Position numbers and translations under genes: made by a program
Shown: in pieces, positions 44,376 to 54,321 of the stretch
Numbering within the stretch: the stretch's first letter is position 1
Layout: every line of letters starts with the position of its first letter
DNA from: DASSSQ01 sp963839285
GTDB lineage: Bacteria > Actinomycetota > Thermoleophilia > Gaiellales > Gaiellaceae
DNA length: 64,000 bases
Direction: 5' to 3'
Assembly: GCA_963839285.1 (NCBI GenBank)
Contig: CAWIUN010000020.1
Location: 924,449 to 988,448 of the forward strand
The notes under the pieces: generated by a model
What the model was told of the DNA's origin: nothing
The model's input: the letters and a program-made list of their open reading frames with translations, nothing else
Databases searched by the model: none

Positions 44376-45092
44376 GTGCACCTGCTCTTCCTCGACGAGA
44401 GCGGCACGCCCGGCGAAGGCCTCTTCGCCCTCGGCGGCGTCGCCGTGCGGGATCGCGACTGGCATCTGCTCCGCGACCGCTGGCACGCGACGCTGACCGC
44501 GCAGCGCTGGCCTCTCGACCGCGAGGTCAAGTGGCACGGCATCCGCAAGGGCGAGGTCCCGCCGGCGCTCGCCGATTCCGTCTTCGAGACGCTCGCCGCC
44601 GCCCCGGTGACCGCGTACGTCGCGCTGCTGGACTGCGAGCTCGGCCGTGAGCTGCCGCAGTTCTTCGCGACGCCCGAGGACGCGTACGCGACCGGCCTGA
44701 TGTTCCTGGCGGAGCGCTTCCACATGCTGCTCGACCGCGAGGACGACCTCGGCATGATCGTCGTCGACTCCCGCTTCCGGGAGGAGGACGCACGGCTGCG
44801 ACGCTTCTTCGCCGACCTCGCCAAGGACGGGACGCCGTACATGCAGCTCCCGCGGATCGTCGAGGGGCTCTTCCTCGGACCGAGCCACCACTCGATCGGC
44901 CTGCAGGTCGCGGATCTCGTCGTCGCCTGCACGACGTCGGCCGAGCGCGGAACCGGCCAGGCGCGCGGCTACCTGAAGACGCTGCTGCCGCGCTTCGCGA
45001 CCCACCCGGCGACGGGGGAGCTCGACGGGGTCGGGATCAAGCGCTTCCCCGAGCAGGTGCCGCGACCGCACGGAACGCACCGGCTCTTCTGA
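44376..45092 (+). CDS. DUF3800 protein
   Basis: About 238 residues. VHLLFLDESGTPGEGLFALG is the typical DUF3800 opening, with an Asp-Glu pair at the end of the first strand; later FHMLLDREDDLGMIVVDSRF and SIGLQVADLVVACTTSAERG complete the RNase-H-like arrangement with acidic residues (Asp in VVDSR, Asp in VADLV). DUF3800 genes are common in phage and defence neighbourhoods; activity is not established. GTG at 44376 matches the family start; GTG at 44358 is an alternative. Confidence 0.78.
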   Translation: MHLLFLDESGTPGEGLFALGGVAVRDRDWHLLRDRWHATLTAQRWPLDREVKWHGIRKGEVPPALADSVFETLAAAPVTAYVALLDCELGRELPQFFATPEDAYATGLMFLAERFHMLLDREDDLGMIVVDSRFREEDARLRRFFADLAKDGTPYMQLPRIVEGLFLGPSHHSIGLQVADLVVACTTSAERGTGQARGYLKTLLPRFATHPATGELDGVGIKRFPEQVPRPHGTHRLF

Positions 45093-45133
45093 CAGGGCCG
45101 TTCCGGACGCTGGTTCGGAACGATCTGACCATC

Positions 45134-45139
45134 TAGAGT
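45134..45139 (+). promoter_or_regulatory. -10-like element before the Phd/PIN pair
   Basis: TAGAGT ends six bases before the ATG at 45146. The nearby GACCATCTAGAGTGGTC is an inverted repeat (GACCA...TGGTC) centred on this box, a plausible site for self-repression by the antitoxin. Confidence 0.5.
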
Positions 45140-45145
45140 GGTCAC

Positions 45146-45397
45146 ATGGCGAGGTCGATCGCGGCGAGCGAGTTCAAGGCGAAGTGCCTCGCCCTTCTGG
45201 ACGAGGTCGCCCGGACGCACGAGACGCTGGTCGTGACCAAGCGCGGCAAGGCGGTGGCGCGGGTCGTTCCGGTCGAGGAGCCGGACAGCCTGGTCGGGAC
45301 ATTCGAGCAGCTGTGCTCCGACGACGAGCTCGTCTACTTCAGCCTCGATTGGGGCGAGAGCGACTCCGAGCTGCTCGCGGGACGCGACGGCGCGTGA
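45146..45397 (+). CDS. vapB: Phd/YefM-type antitoxin
   Basis: 83 residues. MARSIAASEFKAKCLALLDE then ETLVVTKRGKAVARVVPVEE is the Phd/YefM fold with the KRGKxVARVVP signature that binds DNA; the acidic tail (DWGESDSELLAGRDG) would neutralise the toxin. It overlaps the toxin start by GTGA, the usual TA layout. An inverted repeat over the promoter supports autoregulation. Confidence 0.85.
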   Translation: MARSIAASEFKAKCLALLDEVARTHETLVVTKRGKAVARVVPVEEPDSLVGTFEQLCSDDELVYFSLDWGESDSELLAGRDGA

Positions 45398-45774
45398 TCG
45401 TCCTGGATACCCACGCGTGGCTGTGGTGGGAGACGCAGCCGCAGCGGCTTCCGCCGAAGGTGCTCCGCCTCGTCGAAGACGCGGATCGCATCGGCGTCTG
45501 CACGATCAGCGTCATGGAGCTCGCCGGGATCGTCGCCCGCGACCCGAGGCAGCTGAAGCTCCCGCTCCGCAGGTGGGTGAACCGGGCGCTCGAGCGTGAC
45601 CGGGTGCTTGCGCTTCCCCTCACGACCGCCGTCGCGATCGACGCGGGCCGGCTCCGCTTCGCCGGCGACCCCGCCGACCGGATCACCTACGCGAGCGCCC
45701 GCGCCGCGGACGCGCAGCTCGTGACGCGCGACGAACCAATCCACGCGTTCGATCCCGAGCGCGCCGTCTGGTAG
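45394..45774 (+). CDS. vapC: PIN-domain toxin (VapC-like)
   Basis: 126 residues: VIVLDTHAWLWWETQPQRLP with the first catalytic Asp, TISVMELAGIVARDPR with the Glu, then FAGDPADRITYASARAADAQ with the Asp pair and LVTRDEPIHAFDPERAVW. The PIN RNase folds cut tRNA or rRNA when not bound by the antitoxin. The DTHAWLWW start is typical of the group paired with Phd antitoxins. GTG start coupled with the antitoxin gene. Confidence 0.88.
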   Translation: MIVLDTHAWLWWETQPQRLPPKVLRLVEDADRIGVCTISVMELAGIVARDPRQLKLPLRRWVNRALERDRVLALPLTTAVAIDAGRLRFAGDPADRITYASARAADAQLVTRDEPIHAFDPERAVW

Positions 45775-45853
45775 TCGCGCCGATCGGTGCGGCCGTCCGA
45801 CGGATCGCGGCGGCCACCCGCGGCATTGCGGCCGCGTACGAGACCGGCGTTGC

Positions 45854-48800
45854 TCACGACGCCAGCTCCGCGAACAGGCAGAGCGCGTTCGCCATCCGCA
45901 TCTGCTCGATCGAGCGGCAGTCGATCTCGAGCAGCCGCGGCGAGGCGACGACGTAGGCGAGGCACCGCGCGCGCGAGACGGCGACGTTGAGGCGGTTCCG
46001 CGAGAAGAGGAACTCGAGGTTGCGCGGCACGTCGTCGCCGCTCGAGGTCGCCATCGAGAAGAAGACGACCGGCGCCTCCTGCCCCTGGAACTTGTCGACG
46101 GTGCCGACGCGCGCGCCGGCCGGCAGCGTCTCGCGCAGGCAGCCGCACCTGCTCGTTGTACGGGCGCGACGACGAGCACGTCGTCGAGCCGCAGCGGCCG
46201 CGTCCGGCCCTCTGCGTCCGTCCACTCGCTGCCGACGAGGCGCCGCGATCTCGTCGCGCGATCGCCACCGCCTCCTCGGGCGACGAGCGGCGGTTGCCCT
46301 CGTGCTCGACCGCGAGGAAGCGCAGGCCGGTGCCGGACTGCCGTCGTCTGCCGCGTCGCAGCCGGCCGCCGATTCGAGCCGCGACTCGTAGAACGCGTTC
46401 GAGACGAAGCGGCAGACGTCCGGATGCATGCGGAAGCTGCGGTCGAGGAAGAGGCCGCGGTCCTCGGGGATCGTCCGCGCGTCGCCGAGCAGGTGCTCGA
46501 GCACCGAGGCGCCGGAGCCGTCCGGGTGGATGCCCTGCGTCACCTGCGCGAGCTGCAGCGGGTCGCCGAGCAGGACGAGCGTGCGCGCGGCAGGTGCCGA
46601 TCGCGATCGCGTCCGCGAGCGACACCTGCCCCGCCTCGTCGACGAAGAGCGTAGTCGAGCGTCCGGTCGAGCTCCTCGCGCGCGAAGAGCCAGGCGGTGC
46701 CGGCGAGCAGCTCGCAGCTCGGCGTCGACGAAGTCGCCGTTCGAGTCGGACGTCTCGATGAACCGCCCCTCGTAGTGCGACTCGCCCTCGCCGCCCTTCT
46801 TGAGCCCGCGGAACGCGACGCCCTCCGCCGCCGCGACCTCCTCGACCTCGCGCAGCAGGTTGTGGATCGCCTTGTGGCTCGTCGCCGAGACGCCGACGCG
46901 CTTGCCGCGCGAGAGCAGGTGGACGATCAGCCGCGCGCCCGGTGTAGGTCTTGCCCGACCCGGGCGGGCCCTGGACGAAGAGGTGCCGGCCCTCGACCCG
47001 CTCGACGAGCTCCTTCGCCTCCTCGAGCGAGTCGACCTGGACGCGCCCGCCGGCGAGCGGCGGCTCGCCGCCGCAGCACCTGCTCGAGCGCCGGATACCG
47101 CCCGTCGCCGGCCAGGATCGAGCGCGCCGAAGCGCAGCAGCGCCTGCCGCTGCGCCTTCGTGGCGTAGGGGCCGCCGGGGATCAGCGCGGCCGGCAGCGG
47201 CCGCTCGTCGCCGTTCGTGCTGCGCGAGAGGACGAGCGTGCCGGCGACGTCGTCGAGCTCCGAGATCGTCCCGGCGCCGAGCCCGGTCGCCGGGTCGACG
47301 ACCGCGCGCCCTCCTTCAGCTTGTGCTGCTGCAGCGGGAAGCGGAACAGGTAGCGCGCGCTCGCCGACGGCCGGCTCGCCGACGAGCTCGAGCCCGCCGA
47401 TCGCCTCCGCGTCCTCGACCAGCTCCTCCGACGGTCTTCGAGAGCCGGGCGAAGAACGCCCACCAGACGGGCTTCGCCTCGCGCCGGTGGTAGTCGAGCA
47501 GCCGCGCGGCGAGCGTCTCGCCGCCGCTCGAGCAGCTCGTGGCAGAGCCGCTCGCGCTCCTCCCGCTCCTCGACCTCCTCGTCCCTGCGGCTCGCGCTCC
47601 GCGGGCGGCTCGCGCCAGGCGATCTCCTCCCCCACTGCGCCTCCGCCTCGGCCTTCCGCTCGAGCAGCCACTCGCGCAGCAGGTAGGTCGAGAGGCAGTC
47701 CTCCTCGTTGTAGTCGGCGATCGTCCCGGAGGATCTGCGGGTCGCGCTGCTCGCGCCAGCGCTCGTAGAGCAGGATCGAGTCGTCGCCGGCGCGCAGCTC
47801 GCGCCGCGCGCTGCATGAAGAACTGCTCGACGTTCTTGAGCGAGTAGCGCGGATGCGAGATCCGCAGCCCCTGGCGGACGACCGCGTAGAGGTCGACGAG
47901 CACCTCGCGCCGGAGCAGGTCGTCGACCTCCTCCTCGCGCGTGCCGTACTGCATCGCGAGGCGCTTCAGCGCCGACGGCTCGTAGGGCGCGTAGTGGTAG
48001 ACGTGCAGGCCCGGGTCGGCGCGCGAGCCGCGCGTGGACGAGGTCGACGAACTGCCTCGAAGGCGCGCTGCTCCTCGTCGCGGTCGTGCGCCCAGAACGC
48101 GTCGAAGACCGGCTCGCCGCCGCGCAGCTCGGTGAAGCCCCAGAGGTACTCGAGCCCGCGACCCGGCTCCCAGAACGGGTCGCCCTCGATGTCGAAGAAG
48201 AGGTCGCCCGCGCGAGGGCCGCGGCAGCAGCGCGAAGCCGCGCTCGTCCTCGGGCTCGAGCGGCTGCGCGACGTGCTCGCCGGTGAGCCGGTGGTGCAGC
48301 TGCAGCGCCGCCTGCTCGCGCAGCTTCGCGAAGGTGACCGCGGCCATCCGCTCGACCTCGGTGTCCGGCGGCGCCTCGCCGAGCTGCGCGAGCGTCGTGA
48401 TCCCCGCGCCGGCGAGCCGCGCGATCTGGTCGCGCCGGATCCCCGCGACGCGCACGAGGTGGTCGCGCTCCTCCCACCACGCGTCGCAGAGCTCCTTGAA
48501 GTCGCAGAGCCCGCAGTGGTCGCACGGGTACGGCTCGGTCTCGTGCGCGGTCGCCGACGGCGTCGAGGAAGCGGTCGCGGACCCGCCGGTAGTAGGCGAG
48601 GAAGTCGGCGAGCCGGAAGCTCGCGCGCTCGCCGGTGCCGAGCACGACGTGCATCCGCTCCGGCACCCGCCCCTGGATCCGCGCGATCTGCTCCGAGTAG
48701 AAGCAGAGCTGCAGCACGAAGTACGGCTTCGGGTGCCGCGCGAGCTTCGTGTCGACGGCCTCGTAGCGAGCCGTCCGCCTGCCGCACGACGAAGTCCGCG

Positions 48801-49148
48801 AGCCCGCGCCAGGAGCCGTCGACGAAGGTCGCCTGGTAGATCACCTCGCGCGCCGGCGCGCATCGCCTCCTCGGTCTCGCGCGCGGCCCGCTCCCAGTCC
48901 CAGGAGCCGTCCTCGCCCTCGATCCGGATCTCGACGACGTCCCGCCCCTCGTCGCGGAGCCGCCGCAGGTAGGCGGCCTCGTGCTCCATCCCCTTCAGCC
49001 GGACGAGATCCGCCTGCGGATCGTCGCGGCGCGGCCGCTCGAGCTCGTGTCCGGCGACCTTCAGCTCGAGCTGCGTCAGGTGCTCGCAGGCGAGGTAGGC
49101 CGTCAGGTCGGACGGCGAGAACGTCACGGTCTCTGGAGTGACACGCAT
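45854..49148 (-). CDS. TM0106-type RecB-like nuclease fused to superfamily I helicase, many frameshifts
   Basis: About 1,090 residues once roughly twenty single-base breaks are repaired. The N-terminus (SPSDLTAYLACEHLTQLELK) is the Cas4/RecB-like opening with a Cys; the nuclease core is DFVVRQADGS then YEAVDTKLAR (D...DTK), and PYPCDHCGLCDFKELCDAWW gives an iron-sulfur Cys set. A DEDD-type stretch DLFFDIEGDPFWEPGRGLEY follows. The C-terminal helicase has a P-loop, LVLLGDPLQLAQVTQGIHPD, LDRSFRMHPDVCRFVSNAFY and VGTVDKFQGQEAPVVFFSMA. A GATAGT hexamer six bases before the ATG predicts a leaderless transcript. Confidence 0.78.
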
Positions 49149-49203
49149 CTCTCTACTATCGCCAATGGTCGGTCTTCCTGCTTACGCTACTATCTGATAG
49201 CAA
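49149..49203. promoter_or_regulatory. Divergent regulatory region with repeats
   Basis: CTACTATC occurs at 49153-49160 and again at 49187-49194. The second copy runs into CTATCTGATAG (49190-49200), an 11-base palindrome only three bases before the ATG at 49204. On the minus strand the first copy supplies the GATAGT -10 hexamer of the TM0106 gene, and on the plus strand the second supplies TACTAT for the PIN operon. A protein bound here, such as the RHH/UPF0175-like antitoxin, could repress both. Confidence 0.5.
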
Positions 49204-49725
49204 ATGAACACCGAGGATCCGCCCGCTGATGCCTCAACGCTCATCTACCTCGCCAAAGCCGACGACTTTCGCACTGCAGCACAGTGCGTCGAGCGCCTCG
49301 TGGTACCGGACGCCGTCTGGCGCGAGGCTGTCGACTCCGGCGAACGCATCGGCGCCGCAGAGGTGCCGCGAATCCGCGACGCAGCCGAGGGAGGGTTCCT
49401 CGAGCGAGTCACGCTCGGAGCGCTCCAGCAAAGGGATGCAGACGGCATCGCAGCGACGTTCCGGCTCGGGCAGGGCGAGAGCGAGGTTCTCTGCCTCGCG
49501 CGCGCCGGCGGGGCGGCGATCGTGGACGAGGGCCGAGCGGCACGTGTCGCTCAGAGCCTCGGGATCGTGCCGCTCTCGACGTTGTTCCTGCCGCTGGTCG
49601 GCGCGCACGGCGGCCGTCTGCCGAGGGGTGAAGCCGTCGCGTTCCTGCGCCGCCTTGCCATCGTGACCGGGGCGCGGGCAGAGGTCGTCTTCGAGATCGA
49701 GCGCCGTATCGAGGAGGAGAGATGA
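49204..49725 (+). CDS. PIN-like toxin, DUF3368 type
   Basis: 173 residues. DASTLIYLAKADDF carries the first Asp of a PIN site, RLGQGESEVLCLARAGGAAI the Glu, and VDEGRAARVAQSLGIVPLST the second acidic pair, the DUF3368 pattern. These are RNases paired with UPF0175 antitoxins. The TGA overlaps the next ATG (ATGA), and that next gene encodes a UPF0175-like domain fused to a DNA glycosylase, so this PIN protein is probably held inactive by an antitoxin with a second function. Confidence 0.8.
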   Translation: MNTEDPPADASTLIYLAKADDFRTAAQCVERLVVPDAVWREAVDSGERIGAAEVPRIRDAAEGGFLERVTLGALQQRDADGIAATFRLGQGESEVLCLARAGGAAIVDEGRAARVAQSLGIVPLSTLFLPLVGAHGGRLPRGEAVAFLRRLAIVTGARAEVVFEIERRIEEER

Positions 49726-50813
49726 GCACCGAGCAGATCAACATCAGGCTGGACACGGAGCTCGTGAGCGCGCTGGAGCGGGTCGCCCGCGAGGAGTCGC
49801 TGGATCGCGCCGTAGTGATCCGCAGGCTGCTCGAGGCGTCCCTGCGGAACTGGGAGCTCGAGCGCGTCATCGTCGGCTACCGGCGCGGCGAGCTCTCCCT
49901 CGGTCGCGCGGCCGAGGAATCGGGGCTGACGCAGTGGGAGCTCGTCGACGCGATTCGCGCGGCGGGCCTCGCCTATCCGTTGGACGCGGCAGAGACGCGT
50001 GAGCGGTTGGACGCGATCGCGCCGCCCACGACCACCGAGACGCTGCCGGACGTCCCGCCGGGCCCCGGCGGCGTGCTGCTGGTCGGCGTCAACCCGGCAC
50101 CGGCGTCGGTCGCAGCCGGGCACTACTACCAGGGGCGGCTGGGGGGAAGGCTCTGGCGGCGCCTCGCCCGCGTCGGGCTGCTACGCGACGCGACGCCGGG
50201 AGCCGAGGACGAGGCCTTCACGGCGGCAGGCCACGGGCTGACCGATCTCGTCAAGCGCTCGACCGGGAGCGCAGCGGATCTTCACGAAACCGAGCTCGCC
50301 GCAGGCGCCGAGGAGCTCCGCGGGAAGATCCGCGGCTGGAGGCCGAGTCTCGTGCTGTTCGCCTTCCGCGAGCCGGCCGTGCGTCTGCTCGGCGAGCAGG
50401 TCCGCCCGGGCGCCTGCGGCGAGATCGAGGGGGTTCCCGCCTTCCTCCTCAGCGGCCCCTATGCACCGCGCGAGGAGGCCGAGCGCGTCGACCGCGAGCT
50501 CGAGCGCGTGCTCGGGAGCGAAGCATCGCCGCGCGAGTCGGAGCGGACGCAGCGAGTCACCCCGGTCGATCTCCGCTCCGGCCGCGTCCGCCTGCCTCGA
50601 CCGGCGAAGCGGTTCTTTCCGTCCGAACGGGGCGAGGTCGAGATCCTGCTGCGCGGCCGGCGGCTCCGCGTGCGCTACGACCCGCGGGTCGGCCCCGACC
50701 GCGGGCGCTCGGCGGTGCTGAGCGTCCCGCGCGAGGTGCTCGAAGCGTGCGTCCGGCCGAACGATGTCCTGACGGTGAGCCGCGGCCTGGGCGGCGTCGC
50801 CAAGCTCGACTGA
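49722..50813 (+). CDS. UPF0175-like antitoxin fused to MUG-type DNA glycosylase
   Basis: 363 residues, intact. Residues 4-45 form an RHH-like DNA-binding part (EQINIRLDTELVSALERVAR); 46-85 the UPF0175 core (GYRRGELSLGRAAEESGLTQ). After a Pro-rich linker, residues 117-262 read like family-2 uracil-DNA glycosylase (MUG/TDG): VGVNPAPASVAAGHYYQGRL with the catalytic-loop Asn124, then HGLTDLVKRSTGSAADLHET, the 'GitDLVkR' block, and PAFLLSGPYAPREEAERVD. Residues 277-363 form a beta-rich tail (LRGRRLRVRYDPRVGPDRGR). I know UPF0175 and MUG separately, not this fusion. It is coupled with a PIN toxin. Sure of the domains; joint role unknown. Confidence 0.75.
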   Translation: MSTEQINIRLDTELVSALERVAREESLDRAVVIRRLLEASLRNWELERVIVGYRRGELSLGRAAEESGLTQWELVDAIRAAGLAYPLDAAETRERLDAIAPPTTTETLPDVPPGPGGVLLVGVNPAPASVAAGHYYQGRLGGRLWRRLARVGLLRDATPGAEDEAFTAAGHGLTDLVKRSTGSAADLHETELAAGAEELRGKIRGWRPSLVLFAFREPAVRLLGEQVRPGACGEIEGVPAFLLSGPYAPREEAERVDRELERVLGSEASPRESERTQRVTPVDLRSGRVRLPRPAKRFFPSERGEVEILLRGRRLRVRYDPRVGPDRGRSAVLSVPREVLEACVRPNDVLTVSRGLGGVAKLD

Positions 50814-50903
50814 GCCGGGGTCACGGCACCTCCGGTGCCGCTCACGCGGCACAAGGCCGACGTGATTCTGCGCCGGTTCGCGACAGACGAGAGCAGCCGC
50901 ACG

Positions 50904-53900
50904 TCAAGCGCTCGCCAGCACGCCCGGCACCGCCGCCGGATCGTGCACGACCGCGTACCGCCACTCGCCGAAGCTGCCGTCCGCGTTCACCGCGTCCACC
51001 CAGCGCTGCGCCGCGGCGGCCTTCACCTGCCTCCAGCACGTCGTGCCCCTTCGTCTCGAGGATCAGCGTGGACGCCGTTCGTCGAGCCGCACGACGAAGT
51101 CCGGGATGTACTCGTGCTGCCGGCCGTCGTGGAGGTACGGGATCGAGAAGCCGAGCCCCTGGTTCTTGACGTAGGCGACGACGCGGTCGCTCGTCTCGAG
51201 GTAGTACGCCGCCGACTGCTCCCACTGCCTCGTGTCGGCGACGACGTAGTTGAGGTGGGACTTCGCCGTCTCGCGCACCGGCTTCGACGTCCAGAAGTCG
51301 ACGTCGGCGGTCGAGCCGCGCGCCGGTGCTTCTCGTACTTCGGCACCTCCGGCGCCTCGCCCTGTGACGCGTCCGGCCGGATCGCCTCGCGCAGGCGCTC
51401 GACCGCGAGCCCGTAGTACGGCGAGAGGAAGACGTCCATCCTTCTGCTCGAGTCGGCCGCGTCGACGCGTTCTCGTACGAACCGCTGCACGACACGCAGA
51501 AGCTGCGGGAACAGCACGTGCGCAGGCGCCTCGCACGAGTCCTGGCTCACGTAGTCGCGCGTCAGCGCCTGCGCCATGTCGAACTCGCGCTCCTGGACGT
51601 CGCAGGTCGGCGCGCCAGCGCGAGAGGTCGAGCTCCCTCGAGCTTCCCCGGCCCCGTCAGCGACGGCCTGCCCTGGTTGTTCGGCAGCGCCGCCTTCATC
51701 AGCACCTCGTTCGGGATCGTCAGCGGGTCGATCTTCACGCTCGCGACGCTGTCCCAGTCGACGGCGACTCGGTTCCGGATCGCCTGCTGGTAGCCCTCGA
51801 CGCGTGGGAACTCGATCTCGAGCGCCTCCCGCTCGGGCAGCGCCTGCACGTGCGTCTGCGGCTGCGGCGGCGGCTTCTTGCCGCTCTGCTTGAACGGGAT
51901 GATCTCGAACGGGACGCCGAGCACCTTCGCGACCTCCTCGTGGAAAGTCCCGTCCTCGCCCACCTCGTAGCTGCGCGCGCCGCAGGCCGCGGCCGACGAC
52001 CTGCTCGCACAGGAGCTGCGACATGAACGGGCGCAGCCCGATGATGTGCGTGACCGTGTTGCAGTCCCAGCCCTCGGTCAGCATCCCGACGCTGACGATG
52101 CAGCGGACGTCGCGCCCCGGCGGATGCTTCGGCCGGCCGAGCTTGCTCCGCCAGCTCCTCGAACCCCTCCGGGTAGAGCGGGCCGCCCCTCGGGTCCTCC
52201 GGCCAGCTCGCGCTTGCCGACGGTGTCGAGCGTGAAGCGCATCCACGCGGTCTCGTCGGCTGGCGCACCCTCGACGTCGGTCTCGCCGATCACCTTCGAG
52301 TCGACGCGGATCGTGTAGGCGTTGCCGTCCGAGTTCCGCAGGGCCGGGAGGTCGAACTCCGGCACGCCCGCCGGCGCCTCGCCCTCGGCCAGCCACTCGT
52401 AGACGACCTTGGCGAGCCGCGTGTTCTTGCAGACGAGGATGAAGACCGGCGGCCGCTCCTCGCCCTCGTCGCCCCAGTTTCCGAGCAGCCGCAGCCAGTC
52501 CTCGCCGAGCAGCTCGGTCGGCATGTGCGGCGTACTGCAGCACCGCCTCCGGCTTCGGGTTCGCGCGCTTGCCGCCGCGCTCGGCGCCGGAGAGCTTCGA
52601 CATGATCCAGCGCCAGAGGTTGAAGTAGGCCGGATCCGGCGCGCCCGTCGGGTCGGCGACCGCGAGCTGCGGGATCTTCACGAGCCCCGACTCGATCGCG
52701 TCGGTCAGCCCGAAGTCGCTGACGACCCACGGGAAGACCCGGTTCGTCTCGCTCGCCCGCGCGCGCGAGGTAGAACGGCGTCGCCGAGAGGTCGACGCAG
52801 AAGTTGATCGCCGCGCTGCCGGTGGACCCGGTCGAGCCCGTCGACCCAGACCGTCGCCTCGCGCTCGAACTCGTCCTCGCGCTCCTCGTCGAGCGACTCG
52901 GCGTCGAGCGTCGCCTGTCCTCGTCGGCGGCGGCGGCGATCCGGTAGGCGTGGTGCGCCTCGTCGTTGAGGACGAGGATGTTCTGCTTGCCGCCGACCTC
53001 GCGCCCGAGCAGCGCGCCGGATCAGCGCCGTGTCGCTCTCGACGTAGCGCGTCTCCTCGACGAGCACCTCCGCCTTCTTCGGCCGCCGGTCCTCGACGAT
53101 CCGCAGTCTGCTCGTCGAGCACCGCGAGCTCGAGCGCCTTCTCGGTCATGTAGCGCCCGCCGCGGCCCGAGGTCGTCTTCGCGCCGATCTTGATCGTCGA
53201 GCGGATCGTCTCGGGCACGCCGTTGCGCTGCACCTTCGCGCCGGCGCTCATCCCCTTGCGCTCGAACTCGTGCCAGTTCTTGACGAGCACGCGGCCCTTG
53301 CGGAGCTGCGGCATCAGGTGCGGCGGGACGAGGTCGCGCGTCCGGTAGATCGATGCCTCGCCCTCGCTCGGGTCGAGCTCGCGCGAGCCGGTTCCGGATC
53401 GTCACGTTCGGACAGACGACGAGCACGACGTCCGAGAAGCGCGCGTCGCCGCGGGCCGCGACCTTGTTGAGGATGCTCCAGGCGATGAGCATCGCCATCA
53501 CCGTCGTCTTGCCGCGCGCCGGTCGCCATCTTGCAGGCGTAGCGGCGGAAGCTCGCCGCCCGGTCGTCGGGCGGGACGTCGATCCCCTGGAGCAGGTCGC
53601 TGCGCGCCTCGGTGAGGAAGACGATCGTCTCGGCCGCCTCGAGCTGCGCGAAGAAGAGCCGCTGCTGCCGCCCTCGCGCCGCCAGTGGCGGAGCAGCTCG
53701 AGCGTCGTCCGCGTGACGCCCGGATAGCTCTGCTCGCGCCACTGCGCGAGCCGCTCGCGGATCAGGTTGACGAGCTCGAGCTCCTCCCAGACGCCGCGCG
53801 TGAACGCCCTGCTCGGGCAGCGGCGCCTTCGGGTCGCGGTAGAAGTAGCCGGCCGGCCGCCGGCCCGTCGCGCTGCTCCGGCGAGCGGCCCTCCTCGATC

Positions 53901-53978
53901 GGCCACCAGCGGCTCGGCTCCTCGAACGGCGAGTTGAGGATCGGCTCGCGCGACCTCGACGCTGGAGACGGCCGTCAT
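50904..53978 (-). CDS. Type III-like (BPTD_3080-type) restriction helicase-nuclease, many frameshifts
   Basis: About 1,020 residues with roughly twenty single-base breaks. Starting MTAVSSVEV, the protein has a Walker A (ATGAGKTTVMAMLIAWS), the DEAH box ILVLNDEAHHAY, a helicase motif region (ILVSVGMLTEGWDCNTVTHI) and, near the C-terminus, EYIPDFVVRLDE with LILETKG, a PD-ExK nuclease motif. The last block WVDAVNADGSFGEWRYAVVH is typical of the BPTD_3080 group. Without its methyltransferase it would cut host DNA. It ends at a TGA at 50904. Breaks are of the same kind as those in pheST, so probably errors. Confidence 0.78.
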
Positions 53979-54036
53979 GGACGTGTCCCGAAGAGCGAAT
54001 TGTCGGCGACGCCCGGCATCGCGCACGATCGCCGTG

Positions 54037-54321
54037 GTGTGCGGCGACGATCGATCCGGACGGTCGGACGCGTCGTGCTCTCGCTCGGAGCGACTGGCTG
54101 CACATCACGTCGGAGCATCCGGAGCTGGGACTCGACCCTCGCCGGCTGGAGGTCGTTGCGCGGCCGTACGCGAGCCTGATCGCCTGCGACGCGAGGGCGC
54201 ACGCCGAGGAGTGGTTCTACCGCGAGTGGCGTCGGTCCGGGCCGCTGGGTGAAGGTGGTCGTACACTACGAGGACGACCTCGGGCGGATCGTGACGGCGT
54301 TCCCCCGGAGAGCTTCCGATG
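54037..54321 (+). CDS. Putative toxin-like nuclease-fold protein, frameshifted
   Basis: About 95 residues. From GTG 54037, frames joined at two or three single-base breaks read IDPDGRTRRALARSDWLHIT then SEHPELGLDPRRLEVVARPY, HAEEWFYREWRRSGPRWVKV and VVVHYEDDLGRIVTAFPPES before TGA. The W-x-H-I...H-P-E-L opening and the W-x-K-V-V-V strand resemble the phage-derived RelE/EndoU-like (PBECR-type) nucleases. The stop overlaps the next ATG. It sits on the strand opposite the restriction genes. Identity is tentative. Confidence 0.5.

Noticed and set aside
44032..44496. Plus-strand frame over the ubiX duplicate
   Set aside because: It runs from ubiX repeat material into the DUF3800 start in the wrong frame, has no domain and no promoter or ribosome site.
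44376..45092. DUF3800 gene as a transposase
   Set aside because: RNase-H-like folds are shared, but the DESG opening is that of DUF3800 and there are no terminal inverted repeats or target duplications around it.
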